This document shows, one piece after another, positions 51,379 through 60,320 of a stretch of DNA of 64,000 nucleotides. A model generated the notes under the pieces. The model made no database searches, was not told where the DNA came from, and saw nothing but the letters and a program-made list of their open reading frames with translations. The position numbers and the translations under genes were made by a program. Position 1 is the first letter of the stretch, and the number at the start of each line of letters is the position of its first letter. The stretch is from CAZWSE01 sp964636575. Its GTDB lineage: Bacteria; Pseudomonadota; Alphaproteobacteria; Rhodobacterales; Rhodobacteraceae. The stretch covers positions 62,001 to 126,000 of the forward strand of contig CAZWSE010000001.1 in assembly GCA_964636575.1 (NCBI GenBank), written 5' to 3'.

Positions 51379-53460
51379 ATGACGATCAAAGCGCTTTTTA
51401 GCCCAACCATTTTGTTGGCCGTTGCCCTGATGACGATCATTGTGATGATGATCCTACCGGTGCCTTCATGGTTGCTGGATATCGGTTTGGCTGCATCTTT
51501 CGCGCTGGCCATTCTCATTTTTACGGTGACCTTGTTCATTGAACGGCCACTGGACTTTTCCGCCTTCCCAACAATCCTTCTTGCGACCCTTATGCTGCGG
51601 TTGTCGCTGAATATTTCATCTACAAAACTGATCATCGGACAAGGTCACACAGGAACCGATGCGGCTGGCGGTGTAATCGAGGGATTTGCAGAGTTCGTGA
51701 TGAGCGGCAGCGTCTTTCTTGGATTGGTCGTATTCTGCGTTCTGCTGATTGTGAATTTCATGGTCATCACAAAGGGCGCCGCGCGGATGGCCGAAGTGGG
51801 GGCGCGGTTTGCCTTGGATGGGATGCCGGGCAAACAACTGGCGATCGATGCAGATATGTCTGCTGGTGCAATTGACCATGATGAAGCCAAGGCCCGCCGA
51901 GAGCGAGAGCTACAAGAGACCACATTCTTTGGATCGCTCGACGGGGCGTCCAAGTTCGTAAAGGGCGATGCGATTGCAGGATTGCTGATCACGTTGATGA
52001 ACTTGGTTATGGGGCTGATCATGGGCATAGCTGTGCACGGCATGCCCGTTTCAACCGCGTTCGAGACCTATGCTATCCTGACCGTCGGCGACGGACTTGT
52101 TTCGCAAATTCCGGCAGTCATCATATCTATTGCCTCCGCACTTTTGCTGGCCCGCGGCGGAGCGACCGGATCAACGGATTTGACTTTGGTCAAACAGTTG
52201 GGCCGCTACCCGCCCGCTTTGGCGACGGTTGGTTTGTTGATGGCGCTGTTTGCAATGGTGCCTGGCTTGCCGTTTGTCCCCTTCATTGTTGGGGCCGCCG
52301 TTCTGATGGGTTCCGCGGCCTATATGTACCGCAAAGCCGAAACAGAGGCGGCGAGCAAAGTTGAGATCACTGTATCCGAAGCCGAGACGCCAGTCGAAAA
52401 ATCACTAGGGGACGTGTTGGAGCTGGATGATATTCACGTCGAGTTTTCCCCAGATCTGGTCAACATGGTGCTTGATCCCGGAACGGGTTTGGACGCTCGT
52501 ATCTCGAATATGCGAACGCATGTTGCGTCGGCGTTTGGGATTATTCTGCCTGAGATCCGATTGACCGATAACGGCGGTCTGCCTGTCGGTACTTATGTTT
52601 TGCGCATTCAAGGGGTCGAGCAGGCGCGTGCTGTGGTAAACCCGGATCAGGTTCTGGCGCTCGTTTCGGGTGACGAACAGAACCTGCCTGTCGGGCAAAT
52701 GACGACCGAACCTGTCTACGGGGCACCTGCGCGATGGATCAATTCCAACGATCAGGAATCGGCATCTATCGCGGGTGCGACCATTGTGACCTCAACCGAG
52801 ATCATCGCGACACACCTTCTCGAAGTCATAAAGCGAAATTTTGCACGCTTGCTGACCTTGAAATCACTGCGGCGTTTGCTGGCAGAAATGGTCAACATCT
52901 CTGATCCTACCCGAGCCGAGGCAAACCGAAAACTGTTGGAAGAACTCATCCCCGACAAAGTGCCTATCGACGTTCTGCACGCCGTGTTGAAGCTGCTTTT
53001 GGACGAGCAAGTCTCCATCCGGAACCTGCCCTTGATCCTTGAGGCCACCGCTGAGGCACGCGGTCAAAACGCACAACCCGAAGCGATTTGTGAACATGTG
53101 CGACAACGGCTTGGGTTTCAGTTAGTGGCCGAGATGCGCCGCCAAGATGGCAGTCTTCCGCTATTGCAGCTTGCGCCGGAATGGGAAGACACCTTCAACA
53201 CGTATCAAGTTGACAGCGACAGAGGCGGATTAGACATCGCTCTGCCGCCGGAGCTTTTCAATCTGCTTGCAACCCGCGTCAATGATCATGTGACCGATGC
53301 AAATGAAAACGGTGTTTTTCCCGCAATTGTCACAAGTACAAGACGACGTCGTTTCATGCGCACAATGATGCGCGCTAAAGGAATTAACACCCCTGTTTTG
53401 TCCTTCGAAGAAATTGGGTTGGACGCGCGACCCGCGCTCGTTGGGATCATCGCTGCATGA
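51379..53460 (+). CDS. flhA: Flagellar biosynthesis protein FlhA
   Basis: FlhA is the export-gate subunit that receives chaperone-substrate pairs. The 693-residue product has about eight membrane helices in the first half (ALMTIIVMMILPVPSWLLDI at the start), the FHIPEP region with GARFALDGMPGKQLAIDAD, and the C-terminal cytoplasmic domain with ISDPTRAEANRKLLEELIPD and the end LVGIIAA. It overlaps fliR by four bases. Confidence 0.97.
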   Translation: MTIKALFSPTILLAVALMTIIVMMILPVPSWLLDIGLAASFALAILIFTVTLFIERPLDFSAFPTILLATLMLRLSLNISSTKLIIGQGHTGTDAAGGVIEGFAEFVMSGSVFLGLVVFCVLLIVNFMVITKGAARMAEVGARFALDGMPGKQLAIDADMSAGAIDHDEAKARRERELQETTFFGSLDGASKFVKGDAIAGLLITLMNLVMGLIMGIAVHGMPVSTAFETYAILTVGDGLVSQIPAVIISIASALLLARGGATGSTDLTLVKQLGRYPPALATVGLLMALFAMVPGLPFVPFIVGAAVLMGSAAYMYRKAETEAASKVEITVSEAETPVEKSLGDVLELDDIHVEFSPDLVNMVLDPGTGLDARISNMRTHVASAFGIILPEIRLTDNGGLPVGTYVLRIQGVEQARAVVNPDQVLALVSGDEQNLPVGQMTTEPVYGAPARWINSNDQESASIAGATIVTSTEIIATHLLEVIKRNFARLLTLKSLRRLLAEMVNISDPTRAEANRKLLEELIPDKVPIDVLHAVLKLLLDEQVSIRNLPLILEATAEARGQNAQPEAICEHVRQRLGFQLVAEMRRQDGSLPLLQLAPEWEDTFNTYQVDSDRGGLDIALPPELFNLLATRVNDHVTDANENGVFPAIVTSTRRRRFMRTMMRAKGINTPVLSFEEIGLDARPALVGIIAA

Positions 53461-54230
53461 TCGAAACGCTGGCCGAAATAGCGGAACTCTTCCAGATTAG
53501 TTTCTGGCACACCGCCTTTGTCTTTCTGCGGGTTGGTGCCTTGGTCTCTGTATTGCCAGCCTTTGGCGAACGCTCTGTTCCGGCGCGGGTCAAATTGATT
53601 GTCGCGTTGTCGTTTACCTTGATCGTCAGCCCAGCCGTTCCGCCGTTTCTGGTGGCACCCGAACTGACAGTTGTTTCGACATACGCGATCACTGAAACGA
53701 TCATCGGGTTGGCCATCGGTCTCTCGATCCGCTTGTTTGTGTTAGGATTGCAAACAGCCGGAGCCATCGCAGCACAATCAACATCGCTGTCTCAACTGCT
53801 CGGGGGCGCAGCCGCAGACCCGCTTCCGGCGATGGGATACGTTTTGGTCGTCGGGGGATTGGCGCTTGCAATGATGACCGGCCTGCACTTGCGGGTCATC
53901 GAGGCAGTTGTCTATTCTTACGAAATTTTTCCGGCAGGTCAGTTCCCCGCAGCTTCGATTTTGACCGAATGGGGCGTATCGCGGGTGGCTGAAGCCTTCA
54001 CTTTGGCGTTTACGCTGTCGTCTCCGTTTCTGGTCGCATCGCTGATCTATAATGTAGCGCTCGGCGTCATCAACAAAGCCATGCCACAGTTAATGGTCGC
54101 CTTTGTCGGCGCGCCCGCGATCACCTTGGGCGGTATGATTTTGCTGTTTTTGACAGCACCAATCCTACTGTCCGTTTGGGTCACGGCCATGAATGATTTT
54201 CTGGCGAACCCCTTCACGGGGACACCATGA
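53457..54230 (+). CDS. fliR: Flagellar export gate protein FliR
   Basis: FliR joins FliP and FliQ in the export gate. The 257-residue product has six helices with FLRVGALVSVLPAFGERSVP, the conserved AAQSTSLSQLLGGAAADPLP and VALGVINKAMPQLMVAFVGA. Coupled to flhA and flhB by four-base overlaps on both sides. Confidence 0.96.
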   Translation: MIETLAEIAELFQISFWHTAFVFLRVGALVSVLPAFGERSVPARVKLIVALSFTLIVSPAVPPFLVAPELTVVSTYAITETIIGLAIGLSIRLFVLGLQTAGAIAAQSTSLSQLLGGAAADPLPAMGYVLVVGGLALAMMTGLHLRVIEAVVYSYEIFPAGQFPAASILTEWGVSRVAEAFTLAFTLSSPFLVASLIYNVALGVINKAMPQLMVAFVGAPAITLGGMILLFLTAPILLSVWVTAMNDFLANPFTGTP

Positions 54231-55315
54231 GCGGACAAGATGATGACAGTGAAAAGTCCTTTGACCCGACTCCGCAGAAGCTGGAAGAGGCCCGCAAGAA
54301 GGGTGAGATCCCGCGGTCTCAAGACATCTCTACCGCCGCGGCCTATGCTGGTTTTCTGGTGGCTGCATTGGCAGTGGGCGGCTACGCGATGACACAAACA
54401 GCGTCTGGGTTGATGACGTTTCTCGATCAACCCGAGCGACTGGCACCGCGCCTGTTTTCTGGCACGTCGAGTGCAGTGACCAGTCAAACTGTTCTGGCCT
54501 CAGTGTCGCACTTGGCGCCTTGGATCGCGGTGCCTGGGCTCAGCGTATTGCTGGCCATTCTTGCACAGCGCAGTTTTTTGGTTACCGGCAGCAAGCTGAA
54601 ACCGAAACTGTCGCGGATCTCGCTCATTTCAAACGCGAAGAACAAGTTTGGCCGATCTGGTCTGTTTGAGTTTTTCAAAAGCTTTGTAAAGCTTTGCATC
54701 TATTCGGTGCTGGTCGGTGTCTTTTTGAACAGCCGTCTTGAAGAGATCATCGCCTTGCCGAACGCGAATATGCAACTTGCGATCTCAACACTTCTTGGCC
54801 TGCTCGTTCAGTTCCTTGCGATTGTTCTGGCGATTGCCTTGGCCATTGGGTTCGTTGATTTGACTTGGCAACATGCCGAGCACCACCGGAAGAACATGAT
54901 GTCCCGCAAGGAAATCATGGATGAGATGAAGAATACCGAAGGCGATCCGCAACTGAAGAACCAACGCAGGCAGCGTGGTTACGAAATTGCGATGTCTCAA
55001 ATGATGGTTGATGTGGAAAAGGCCAACGTCGTTGTCGTGAACCCTACCCATTACGCGGTTGCGCTGACGTGGAGCAGACTGCCTGGCGAAGCGCCTGTTT
55101 GCGTGGCCAAAGGGGTCGATGAGATTGCGGGCAAAATCCGGGAGGTTGCCCAGCAACACGGGGTGCCGATCCATAGTGATCCGCCCACAGCCCGTGCCAT
55201 TCATGCGGCGACGGACATTGGACAAGAAATTGAACCAGACCAGTACCGCGCCGTTGCAGCCGCAATCCGCTTTGCTGAAGCGATGCGTACCAAGGCGCGG
55301 GCGCGGGGTCTTTAA
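54227..55315 (+). CDS. flhB: Flagellar export switch protein FlhB
   Basis: FlhB switches export from rod/hook to filament substrates by self-cleavage. The 362-residue product has EKSFDPTPQKLEEARKKGEI at the N-terminus, four membrane helices and the cleavage motif NPTH (residues about 271-274) in VVVVNPTHYAVAL, so it should be processed normally. Its stop overlaps the next start by one base. Confidence 0.97.
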   Translation: MSGQDDDSEKSFDPTPQKLEEARKKGEIPRSQDISTAAAYAGFLVAALAVGGYAMTQTASGLMTFLDQPERLAPRLFSGTSSAVTSQTVLASVSHLAPWIAVPGLSVLLAILAQRSFLVTGSKLKPKLSRISLISNAKNKFGRSGLFEFFKSFVKLCIYSVLVGVFLNSRLEEIIALPNANMQLAISTLLGLLVQFLAIVLAIALAIGFVDLTWQHAEHHRKNMMSRKEIMDEMKNTEGDPQLKNQRRQRGYEIAMSQMMVDVEKANVVVVNPTHYAVALTWSRLPGEAPVCVAKGVDEIAGKIREVAQQHGVPIHSDPPTARAIHAATDIGQEIEPDQYRAVAAAIRFAEAMRTKARARGL

Positions 55316-55710
55316 TGTCGCAAATTCATCAACTTTGCCAAGTGACGGCCATGGCTTATGAAAAAGAGCTGGCCGCTGTGCAGCCACTTCTGGACGAAGA
55401 AGCCAAGATCAGAGCAGACCTCGCCAAGCTGGACAAACAAGTATCGGAGGCTCAACAACGGTCAGATCTAGGATCGATGCAAGCCATCGGAGCGGATGTG
55501 ATTTGGCAGGCTTGGGCGGGGCGCGCGCGATCTCAGCTAAACATAAGCCTAGCGCAGGTTCTTGCCCGAAAGGCGCAGGTGATGGCGCGGATCAGGAAAG
55601 CTTTTGGACGCAAAAGAGTGGCCGAGCAACTGCTGTCCCAAACCCAAGACGAGCAAAAGAAAAAGGCTGCAGCGGCGGCGCTACAGGTTGCAATCGACAG
55701 CCATTTTTAG
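55315..55710 (+). CDS. Small helical protein after flhB (possible FliJ-type)
   Basis: The 131-residue product is strongly helical and charged, with coiled-coil-prone parts (LLDEEAKIRADLAKLDKQVS and LARKAQVMARIRKAFGRKRV). It is coupled to flhB (TAATG). FliJ is a helical coiled coil of similar length, and no other fliJ candidate is in the window, so it may fill that role; FliJ sequences are poorly conserved and I cannot confirm it. It converges with the second fliL, seven bases away. Confidence 0.6.
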   Translation: MSQIHQLCQVTAMAYEKELAAVQPLLDEEAKIRADLAKLDKQVSEAQQRSDLGSMQAIGADVIWQAWAGRARSQLNISLAQVLARKAQVMARIRKAFGRKRVAEQLLSQTQDEQKKKAAAAALQVAIDSHF

Positions 55711-55717
55711 GGTCGTT

Positions 55718-56194
55718 TCACATGTCTTGCCGCACAAAGTCGGAAATCAGAATATCATAGACCATATCCGGAAATTCGCGTTTGGCGACTTCTCGCAAAG
55801 ACTGACGCAAAAGATCCATCCGGCTGGCACCTGTGAACTCGCCTTCAAATCCGCCAATGTTTGCATGATCAAAAAGGGCTTGCAGGAACAAGTCCCTCAG
55901 CTTGGGTTCATGGGAAAACATATCTTGCGATGTTCCCGCTTTGACTTCTACGCTAAGCGACAAAACCACCAGCGACGAAACGCGTTCATTCTTGACCACC
56001 GGAACGACAAACTGGTTGCTCAGTTTGACATACTCCCGCTCGGCCTCCATTTCCTCTTCTTTCTCTTTGGCGGCCTTTTCAGCCATCGCCGCCGCCTCTT
56101 CAGGGTCTGGCGCTGGGCGCAGAAAAACCCCTGCTCCGACACCGGCGCCGGTGCCGATAAGAAATAGAAGAACCGGAAGCAATTTTTTCAGCAC
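55718..56194 (-). CDS. Second FliL-family protein
   Basis: The 158-residue product has an N-terminal membrane helix (about 5-26), a charged coiled-coil linker (AAAMAEKAAKEKEEEMEAER) and a FliL-like C-domain with VKLSNQFVVPVVKNERVSS and LRQSLREVAKREFPDMVYDI. The end DILISDFVRQDM matches the FliL C-terminus. It differs clearly from the copy at 45859. It is the last gene of the flgB operon, 12 bases after flgH. It may act at a different part of the motor or be a paralog with a rod-ring role. Confidence 0.82.
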   Translation of the reverse strand: MLKKLLPVLLFLIGTGAGVGAGVFLRPAPDPEEAAAMAEKAAKEKEEEMEAEREYVKLSNQFVVPVVKNERVSSLVVLSLSVEVKAGTSQDMFSHEPKLRDLFLQALFDHANIGGFEGEFTGASRMDLLRQSLREVAKREFPDMVYDILISDFVRQDM

Positions 56195-56206
56195 AGGTGT
56201 TTTCCT

Positions 56207-56923
56207 TTAGAATGGAAGAATGGCATCAAGGATCTGTTGTCCGTAACGGGGTTGCTGCACGTCTGTGATTTGCCCGCGCCCCCCATAAGACACCCGAGCG
56301 GATGCGATTTTGTCGTAGGTAATCTCATTCTGGCGCGAGATATCTGCGGGGCGCACATAGCCGGCTACCATTAGTTCGCGCAGCTCAAAATTCACCCGCA
56401 ATTCCTGCGAACCACTGATCGACAGGACCCCATTCGGCAGAACGTCAACGATCGTTGCCGCAATCCGCAGAGTCAGCTTTTCGTTTCGCCGTACAGATCC
56501 ATCGCCGCTGGCGGTGCTGGCGGATTGTACATCCACCGCGCTTTCCAGCGTCGTTCCGTCGCCAACCCGTTGAGGCAATCCAAACAGTTCTGGCACGCCC
56601 ATCGTTTGGTTGGCGGACCTTGATCGGTCTGTTGCATTGGAGATTTCGGCTTTGTCATCAATCTCAATCACGACGGTCAGAATGTCGCCACGTTGAATGG
56701 CGCGGCGGTCGCCCAAAAGCGATTGCCGCTCGCCGCTCCAAAGGGAAGCCTGATCGGTCGGATCCGATGAGGCCAGCTGGGTTGGAAGCCCCGGCGACAT
56801 CATTGCATTGTGCTCAACCGTATCCATTGTCGGCGTCATGCTGGGGGCCTTGCCGAGATGATCACGGCTGCTACATCCCGCTATCAACGCGGTGCCTAGA
56901 ACAAGTGGAAACATATACTTCAT
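56207..56923 (-). CDS. flgH: Flagellar L-ring lipoprotein FlgH
   Basis: FlgH forms the outer-membrane L-ring. The 238-residue product has a lipobox LIAGC (Cys17), then SLWSGERQSLLGDRRAIQRG with DILTVVIEIDDKAEISNATD, and the C-terminal SGSQELRVNFELRELMVAG with YGGRGQITDVQQPRYGQQI. Ten bases separate it from flgA. Confidence 0.96.
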   Translation of the reverse strand: MKYMFPLVLGTALIAGCSSRDHLGKAPSMTPTMDTVEHNAMMSPGLPTQLASSDPTDQASLWSGERQSLLGDRRAIQRGDILTVVIEIDDKAEISNATDRSRSANQTMGVPELFGLPQRVGDGTTLESAVDVQSASTASGDGSVRRNEKLTLRIAATIVDVLPNGVLSISGSQELRVNFELRELMVAGYVRPADISRQNEITYDKIASARVSYGGRGQITDVQQPRYGQQILDAILPF

Positions 56924-56932
56924 TGTAAAATC

Positions 56933-57352
56933 CTAATTCGTTACCTGAATTGAGCCGTCACTTTGAATTTGACCAAACAAAGTGGCCTTGGAAGACAGGT
57001 TCATCACCCGAACAATGTCCCCAACACCGCCACGGGCAAGTGCGCGCCCTTCGGTCGAAATGCGCAGTCCTGATTGATCAAACACCAGCGGGACGACCTG
57101 ATTGCGTTCGATCAAGGCTGGGGGTCCGATTTCACCGTGGCGCACCGGCCGCCCTGCATAGAGAGAGACTTTCGCTTCCTGCCCGATCACATCGTCAACA
57201 GATTGGAACACGCCTTGGATTGTTTTGGCATCAAGGCGAAGATCGTCGGCTGTAATCACAGTGCCTGCCCGAAGTGTTCGCAAAGGCACAACGCTGTCCG
57301 CAAACGCCTGTGTCGACATGATCGCCGCAATGAAGCCAAAAACAATTTTCAT
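56933..57352 (-). CDS. flgA: Flagellar P-ring chaperone FlgA
   Basis: FlgA is the periplasmic chaperone for P-ring assembly. The 139-residue product has a signal peptide (about 1-18, MSTQAFA) and a SAF-type domain with TLRAGTVITADDLRLDAKTI, AKVSLYAGRPVRHGEIGPP and the C-terminal GDIVRVMNLSSKATLFGQI. It is the short form without the N-terminal extension of enteric FlgA. The start overlaps the flgG stop by four bases. Confidence 0.92.
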   Translation of the reverse strand: MKIVFGFIAAIMSTQAFADSVVPLRTLRAGTVITADDLRLDAKTIQGVFQSVDDVIGQEAKVSLYAGRPVRHGEIGPPALIERNQVVPLVFDQSGLRISTEGRALARGGVGDIVRVMNLSSKATLFGQIQSDGSIQVTN

Positions 57353-58134
57353 CGGACTTGCGCCGTTGCGCCCATCATTTGGTCGGCGGCCGATATGACT
57401 TTTGCGTTCATCTCATAGCCACGTTGAGCTTCGATCAACTCGGTTACTTCGCGGACGGCATCTACAGAACTGTCTTCCAGATACCCTTGCCGCACGGTTC
57501 CCAACCCATCCAATCCAGGGGTCGACACCAGCGCAGGGCCGGAGGCTTCGGTTTCGGTGAACAAATTGCCTCCGATCGCCTCAAGACCTTTGGCATTGGT
57601 GAACCCGGATAGGGTGAACTGTCCAAGAAGTTGGGCCTCAGTAGCATCCGCGAAGTAGGCGTAAACCTCGCCGTCTGCATTGATCGAAATGCTGCGGGCG
57701 TCGGCCGGAATGACGACTTCCGGAGACACCGGAAATCCATCGGACGTCACGATTAGCCCTTCTCCGGTGCGTTTGAGACTGCCGTCGCGTGTGTATGCAG
57801 CCTGCCCACTTGGAAGCGTGACCTCAAGATAGCCATTGCCGTCAATCGCCAGATCAAGATCGGCGCCCGTGGCAGACAGGGACCCCTGTGCCAGATTGAC
57901 GGTCACCGCAGAGGGCCGAACCCCAAGACCTAGCTGCACACCCGTCGGCAAAACTGTTCCATCAGCTGCATTTACAGTGCCGGCGCGAGACATCTGCTGA
58001 TAGTGCAGATCAGCGAATTCGGCGCGACGTGCGTTGTAGCCAGTAGTGCTCATGTTCGAGAGGTTGTTGGCGATGGTTTCGACCCGCATTTGCTGGGCGC
58101 TCATACCTGTGGCTGCAATCTTGAGGGCGCGCAT
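57349..58134 (-). CDS. flgG: Flagellar distal rod protein FlgG
   Basis: FlgG forms the distal rod. The 261-residue product begins MRALKIAATGMSAQQMRVET with ANNLSNMSTTGYNARRAEF, carries the distal-rod insert with HYQQMSRAGTVNAADGTVLP and ends LIEAQRGYEMNAKVISAADQ. Length and the N-terminal insert are standard for FlgG. It follows flgF by 21 bases. Confidence 0.97.
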   Translation of the reverse strand: MRALKIAATGMSAQQMRVETIANNLSNMSTTGYNARRAEFADLHYQQMSRAGTVNAADGTVLPTGVQLGLGVRPSAVTVNLAQGSLSATGADLDLAIDGNGYLEVTLPSGQAAYTRDGSLKRTGEGLIVTSDGFPVSPEVVIPADARSISINADGEVYAYFADATEAQLLGQFTLSGFTNAKGLEAIGGNLFTETEASGPALVSTPGLDGLGTVRQGYLEDSSVDAVREVTELIEAQRGYEMNAKVISAADQMMGATAQVR

Positions 58135-58155
58135 GGGCGTCTCCTTTGGTTTGGG

Positions 58156-58869
58156 TTACTTGGTCAGGGCTTTGATGGCGGTTCGGATGCGTTCGTCTTC
58201 GGCTTCGGCGAAGCTTTGACCCATCTCGTAGGCGCGCTGCACTTCGATCATGCGCGCAATCTGCAACACGGAATTGACGTTTGATCCTTCAAGAAACCCT
58301 TGAACGACGCGCCCGCTCTCCGCGGGCTCAACCCCGGATGGGGCATCGAACAGAATGCCGGATTGGCGGGTCATCTGTGTTGGATCAACAGGCACCACAA
58401 GTCCGAGTTGGCCAAGCGGAGTACCGCCAGCACTGATCGTGCCATCGCTTGCAACAGACAGATCACTGGCATCAGGAGGAATGAAAACTGGGGCCCCGCC
58501 CGCATCAAGAACACGGTATCCGTCGTTGGTCACCAGATCACCTTCGGCATTGGGGGTAAAGCTGCCTGCGCGGGTAAGCCTTTCGCCCTGCGGTGTCTCG
58601 ATCAGGAAGAAGGCATCGCCTTCGATTGCGAAATCAAACTGGCCGCCCGTTTGGGTCAACACCCCTTGTGCGTAAGATGTGTTGCGCACGTTCCCGTTTG
58701 CCATCGATAGGGACGGACCCTCTTCGACTGCTTGCACGTATTCCGAGAAGATGACGCCTTCTTGGCGGTAACCCGTCGTGTTTGCATTTGCGATGTTGTT
58801 GGCGACCACTTGCATTTCACGCATCAAGCCTGATTGACGGGTCAGCGTTGTGTATCCAGCGTTGTCCAT
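58156..58869 (-). CDS. flgF: Flagellar proximal rod protein FlgF
   Basis: FlgF is a proximal rod protein. The 237-residue product has QVVANNIANANTTGYRQEGV at the N-terminus, EGDAFFLIETPQGERLTRAG in the middle and IARMIEVQRAYEMGQSFAEA at the C-terminus, which separates it from FlgG by order and size. It lies three bases from fliQ. Confidence 0.95.
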   Translation of the reverse strand: MDNAGYTTLTRQSGLMREMQVVANNIANANTTGYRQEGVIFSEYVQAVEEGPSLSMANGNVRNTSYAQGVLTQTGGQFDFAIEGDAFFLIETPQGERLTRAGSFTPNAEGDLVTNDGYRVLDAGGAPVFIPPDASDLSVASDGTISAGGTPLGQLGLVVPVDPTQMTRQSGILFDAPSGVEPAESGRVVQGFLEGSNVNSVLQIARMIEVQRAYEMGQSFAEAEDERIRTAIKALTK

Positions 58870-58872
58870 GTC

Positions 58873-59142
58873 TTATCCTGCTGCAATTAATGGAATGATC
58901 TGGCCTTGGAAAAACGAGACCAGTGATTGCGTCATAAACCCCATCGACACCCAGAAAACGGCGACGATAGCGGCAAGTTTTGGAACAAAAGTCAGCGTCA
59001 TTTCTTGAATGGAGGTCAGGGCCTGAAAAAGGCCAACGACCAAACCAGCCACCAAAGCAACGCTCAAGATCGGAACCGACATGACCACCGCGACCCATAG
59101 GCCTTGTCTAAGCGTGTCGAAGAAAACGATCTCGGTCAGCAT
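58873..59142 (-). CDS. fliQ: Flagellar export gate protein FliQ
   Basis: FliQ is the small two-helix subunit of the export gate. The 89-residue product has two helices with LSVALVAGLVVGLFQALTSI and the conserved QEMTLTFVPKLAAIVAVFW. I used the ATG at 59142; the longer frame overlaps the fliE stop and adds non-conserved residues. Its position between fliE and flgF, apart from fliP and fliR, is a Rhodobacterales arrangement. Confidence 0.94.
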   Translation of the reverse strand: MLTEIVFFDTLRQGLWVAVVMSVPILSVALVAGLVVGLFQALTSIQEMTLTFVPKLAAIVAVFWVSMGFMTQSLVSFFQGQIIPLIAAG

Positions 59143-59146
59143 CCGA

Positions 59147-59431
59147 CTACACCGGCATCCGAAGAATTTCTTGGTAAGCCTCAACGACTTTGTTGCGCAC
59201 AGTCACGGCTGTTTCCACGGCCAGTTCTGATTGAGCAAGCGCATGCACCAATGCATGCGGGTCGGCGCCACCCATCATTGCGGCTTGGGCGGTTTGCTCT
59301 CCGGTTTGGACTGTGGTTGCAAAGTCTTGGAGAACTTGGGTGAATTGTCCCGCACCGCCATTGGCGTTTGGTTCTGTAGCGGGTCGTGCGGCCGAGTATT
59401 TCTGGGCGGCGGAAAGTAAGTTGATATCCAT
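59147..59431 (-). CDS. fliE: Flagellar hook-basal body complex protein FliE
   Basis: FliE joins the MS ring to the rod. The 94-residue product has a disordered N-terminus and the conserved helical C-terminus with DPHALVHALAQSELAVETAV and VRNKVVEAYQEILRMPV. It follows flgC by 23 bases. Confidence 0.95.
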   Translation of the reverse strand: MDINLLSAAQKYSAARPATEPNANGGAGQFTQVLQDFATTVQTGEQTAQAAMMGGADPHALVHALAQSELAVETAVTVRNKVVEAYQEILRMPV

Positions 59432-59454
59432 TCTGGATGTCCTTTCGTTGAGTT

Positions 59455-59841
59455 TTATTTGCGCAACAGATCCATCAATCCCGACGACATCTGACGGGTC
59501 TGCTCAAACATTTTCAGATTGGCCTCATAACTGCGCTGGGCTTCGCGGGCGTCTGCGATTTCAATCAGCAAGTTGACGTTGGACCCATCATAGTGGCCGT
59601 CTTCGCCTGCCAACGGGTGCGATGGGTCAAAGACACGCTCAAGCTCTGACTGGTCAAGACGAACGCGGCCGGTTTGCACAACTTCCGCGCCTTCGCGTTG
59701 CTTCAGTTCAAAGGGAACGGACTTGCGGCGATATCCGGGCGTATCAACATTCGCGATGTTTTCGGAAACATGCTTTAGCCGGGAAGCCTGCGCGCGCAGT
59801 CCGTGGGACGATACTGTTAGGGAATTGGAAAATTCGCTCAT
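59455..59841 (-). CDS. flgC: Flagellar proximal rod protein FlgC
   Basis: FlgC is a proximal rod protein. The 128-residue product begins with the rod signature LTVSSHGLRAQASRLKHVSE and NIANVDTPGYRRKSVPFE and ends DAREAQRSYEANLKMFEQTR. It lies six bases from flgB. Confidence 0.96.
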   Translation of the reverse strand: MSEFSNSLTVSSHGLRAQASRLKHVSENIANVDTPGYRRKSVPFELKQREGAEVVQTGRVRLDQSELERVFDPSHPLAGEDGHYDGSNVNLLIEIADAREAQRSYEANLKMFEQTRQMSSGLMDLLRK

Positions 59842-59847
59842 CTCAGA

Positions 59848-60234
59848 TTACCCCCGACCCAAGCTGGAACGCAAAATTCCAAGCGATGATTTATAGATTG
59901 CGAGGGCGCGGTTGTGTTGCCGTTCAACAGACACACCGCGAAGCATTTCTTCTTCAACGGACACACCATTGCCGTTTGGAGAGACTTCAATACTGTTTTG
60001 GGTCATCACATCCGCCTGTCCCGCGCGGTCCATACCGTTCAGGTGCAATCGACGTGTGGCAAGCTGACCGGCTTTGGTATCTGCGCGGTAGCTGTCTGCA
60101 AAGTTCGTCAAATCGCGCGCCTTGTATCCAGGCGTGTCTGCATTGGCGACGTTTTGCGCCACGAGCGCCTGTCGCGCGCCTGCGTGCGCAGACATTGCCT
60201 GGGCCTGACGAAAGATTTCCAAATTCTGAAACAT
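59848..60234 (-). CDS. flgB: Flagellar proximal rod protein FlgB
   Basis: FlgB is the first proximal rod protein. The 128-residue product starts MFQNLEIFRQAQAMSAHAGA and has NVANADTPGYKARDLTNFAD and a C-terminal RQHNRALAIYKSSLGILRSS. I set the start at 60234, dropping a nine-residue extension with no conservation. It heads the flgB-to-fliL2 operon and is divergent from fliI by 86 bases, which must contain both promoters. Confidence 0.95.
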   Translation of the reverse strand: MFQNLEIFRQAQAMSAHAGARQALVAQNVANADTPGYKARDLTNFADSYRADTKAGQLATRRLHLNGMDRAGQADVMTQNSIEVSPNGNGVSVEEEMLRGVSVERQHNRALAIYKSSLGILRSSLGRG

Positions 60235-60320
60235 GCGGGCTTCTCCCTTATGTGATCTCAACCAAGGCTTAACCCCGATTCCTTTAGAAAGAGTTTGCAG
60301 GGGTCAAAAAAGGGAACAAA

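Noticed and set aside
60270..60294. CtrA box in the flgB/fliI divergent gap
   Set aside because: TTAA and TTAG are present but 11 bases apart; no other pair has the 7-base spacing there.
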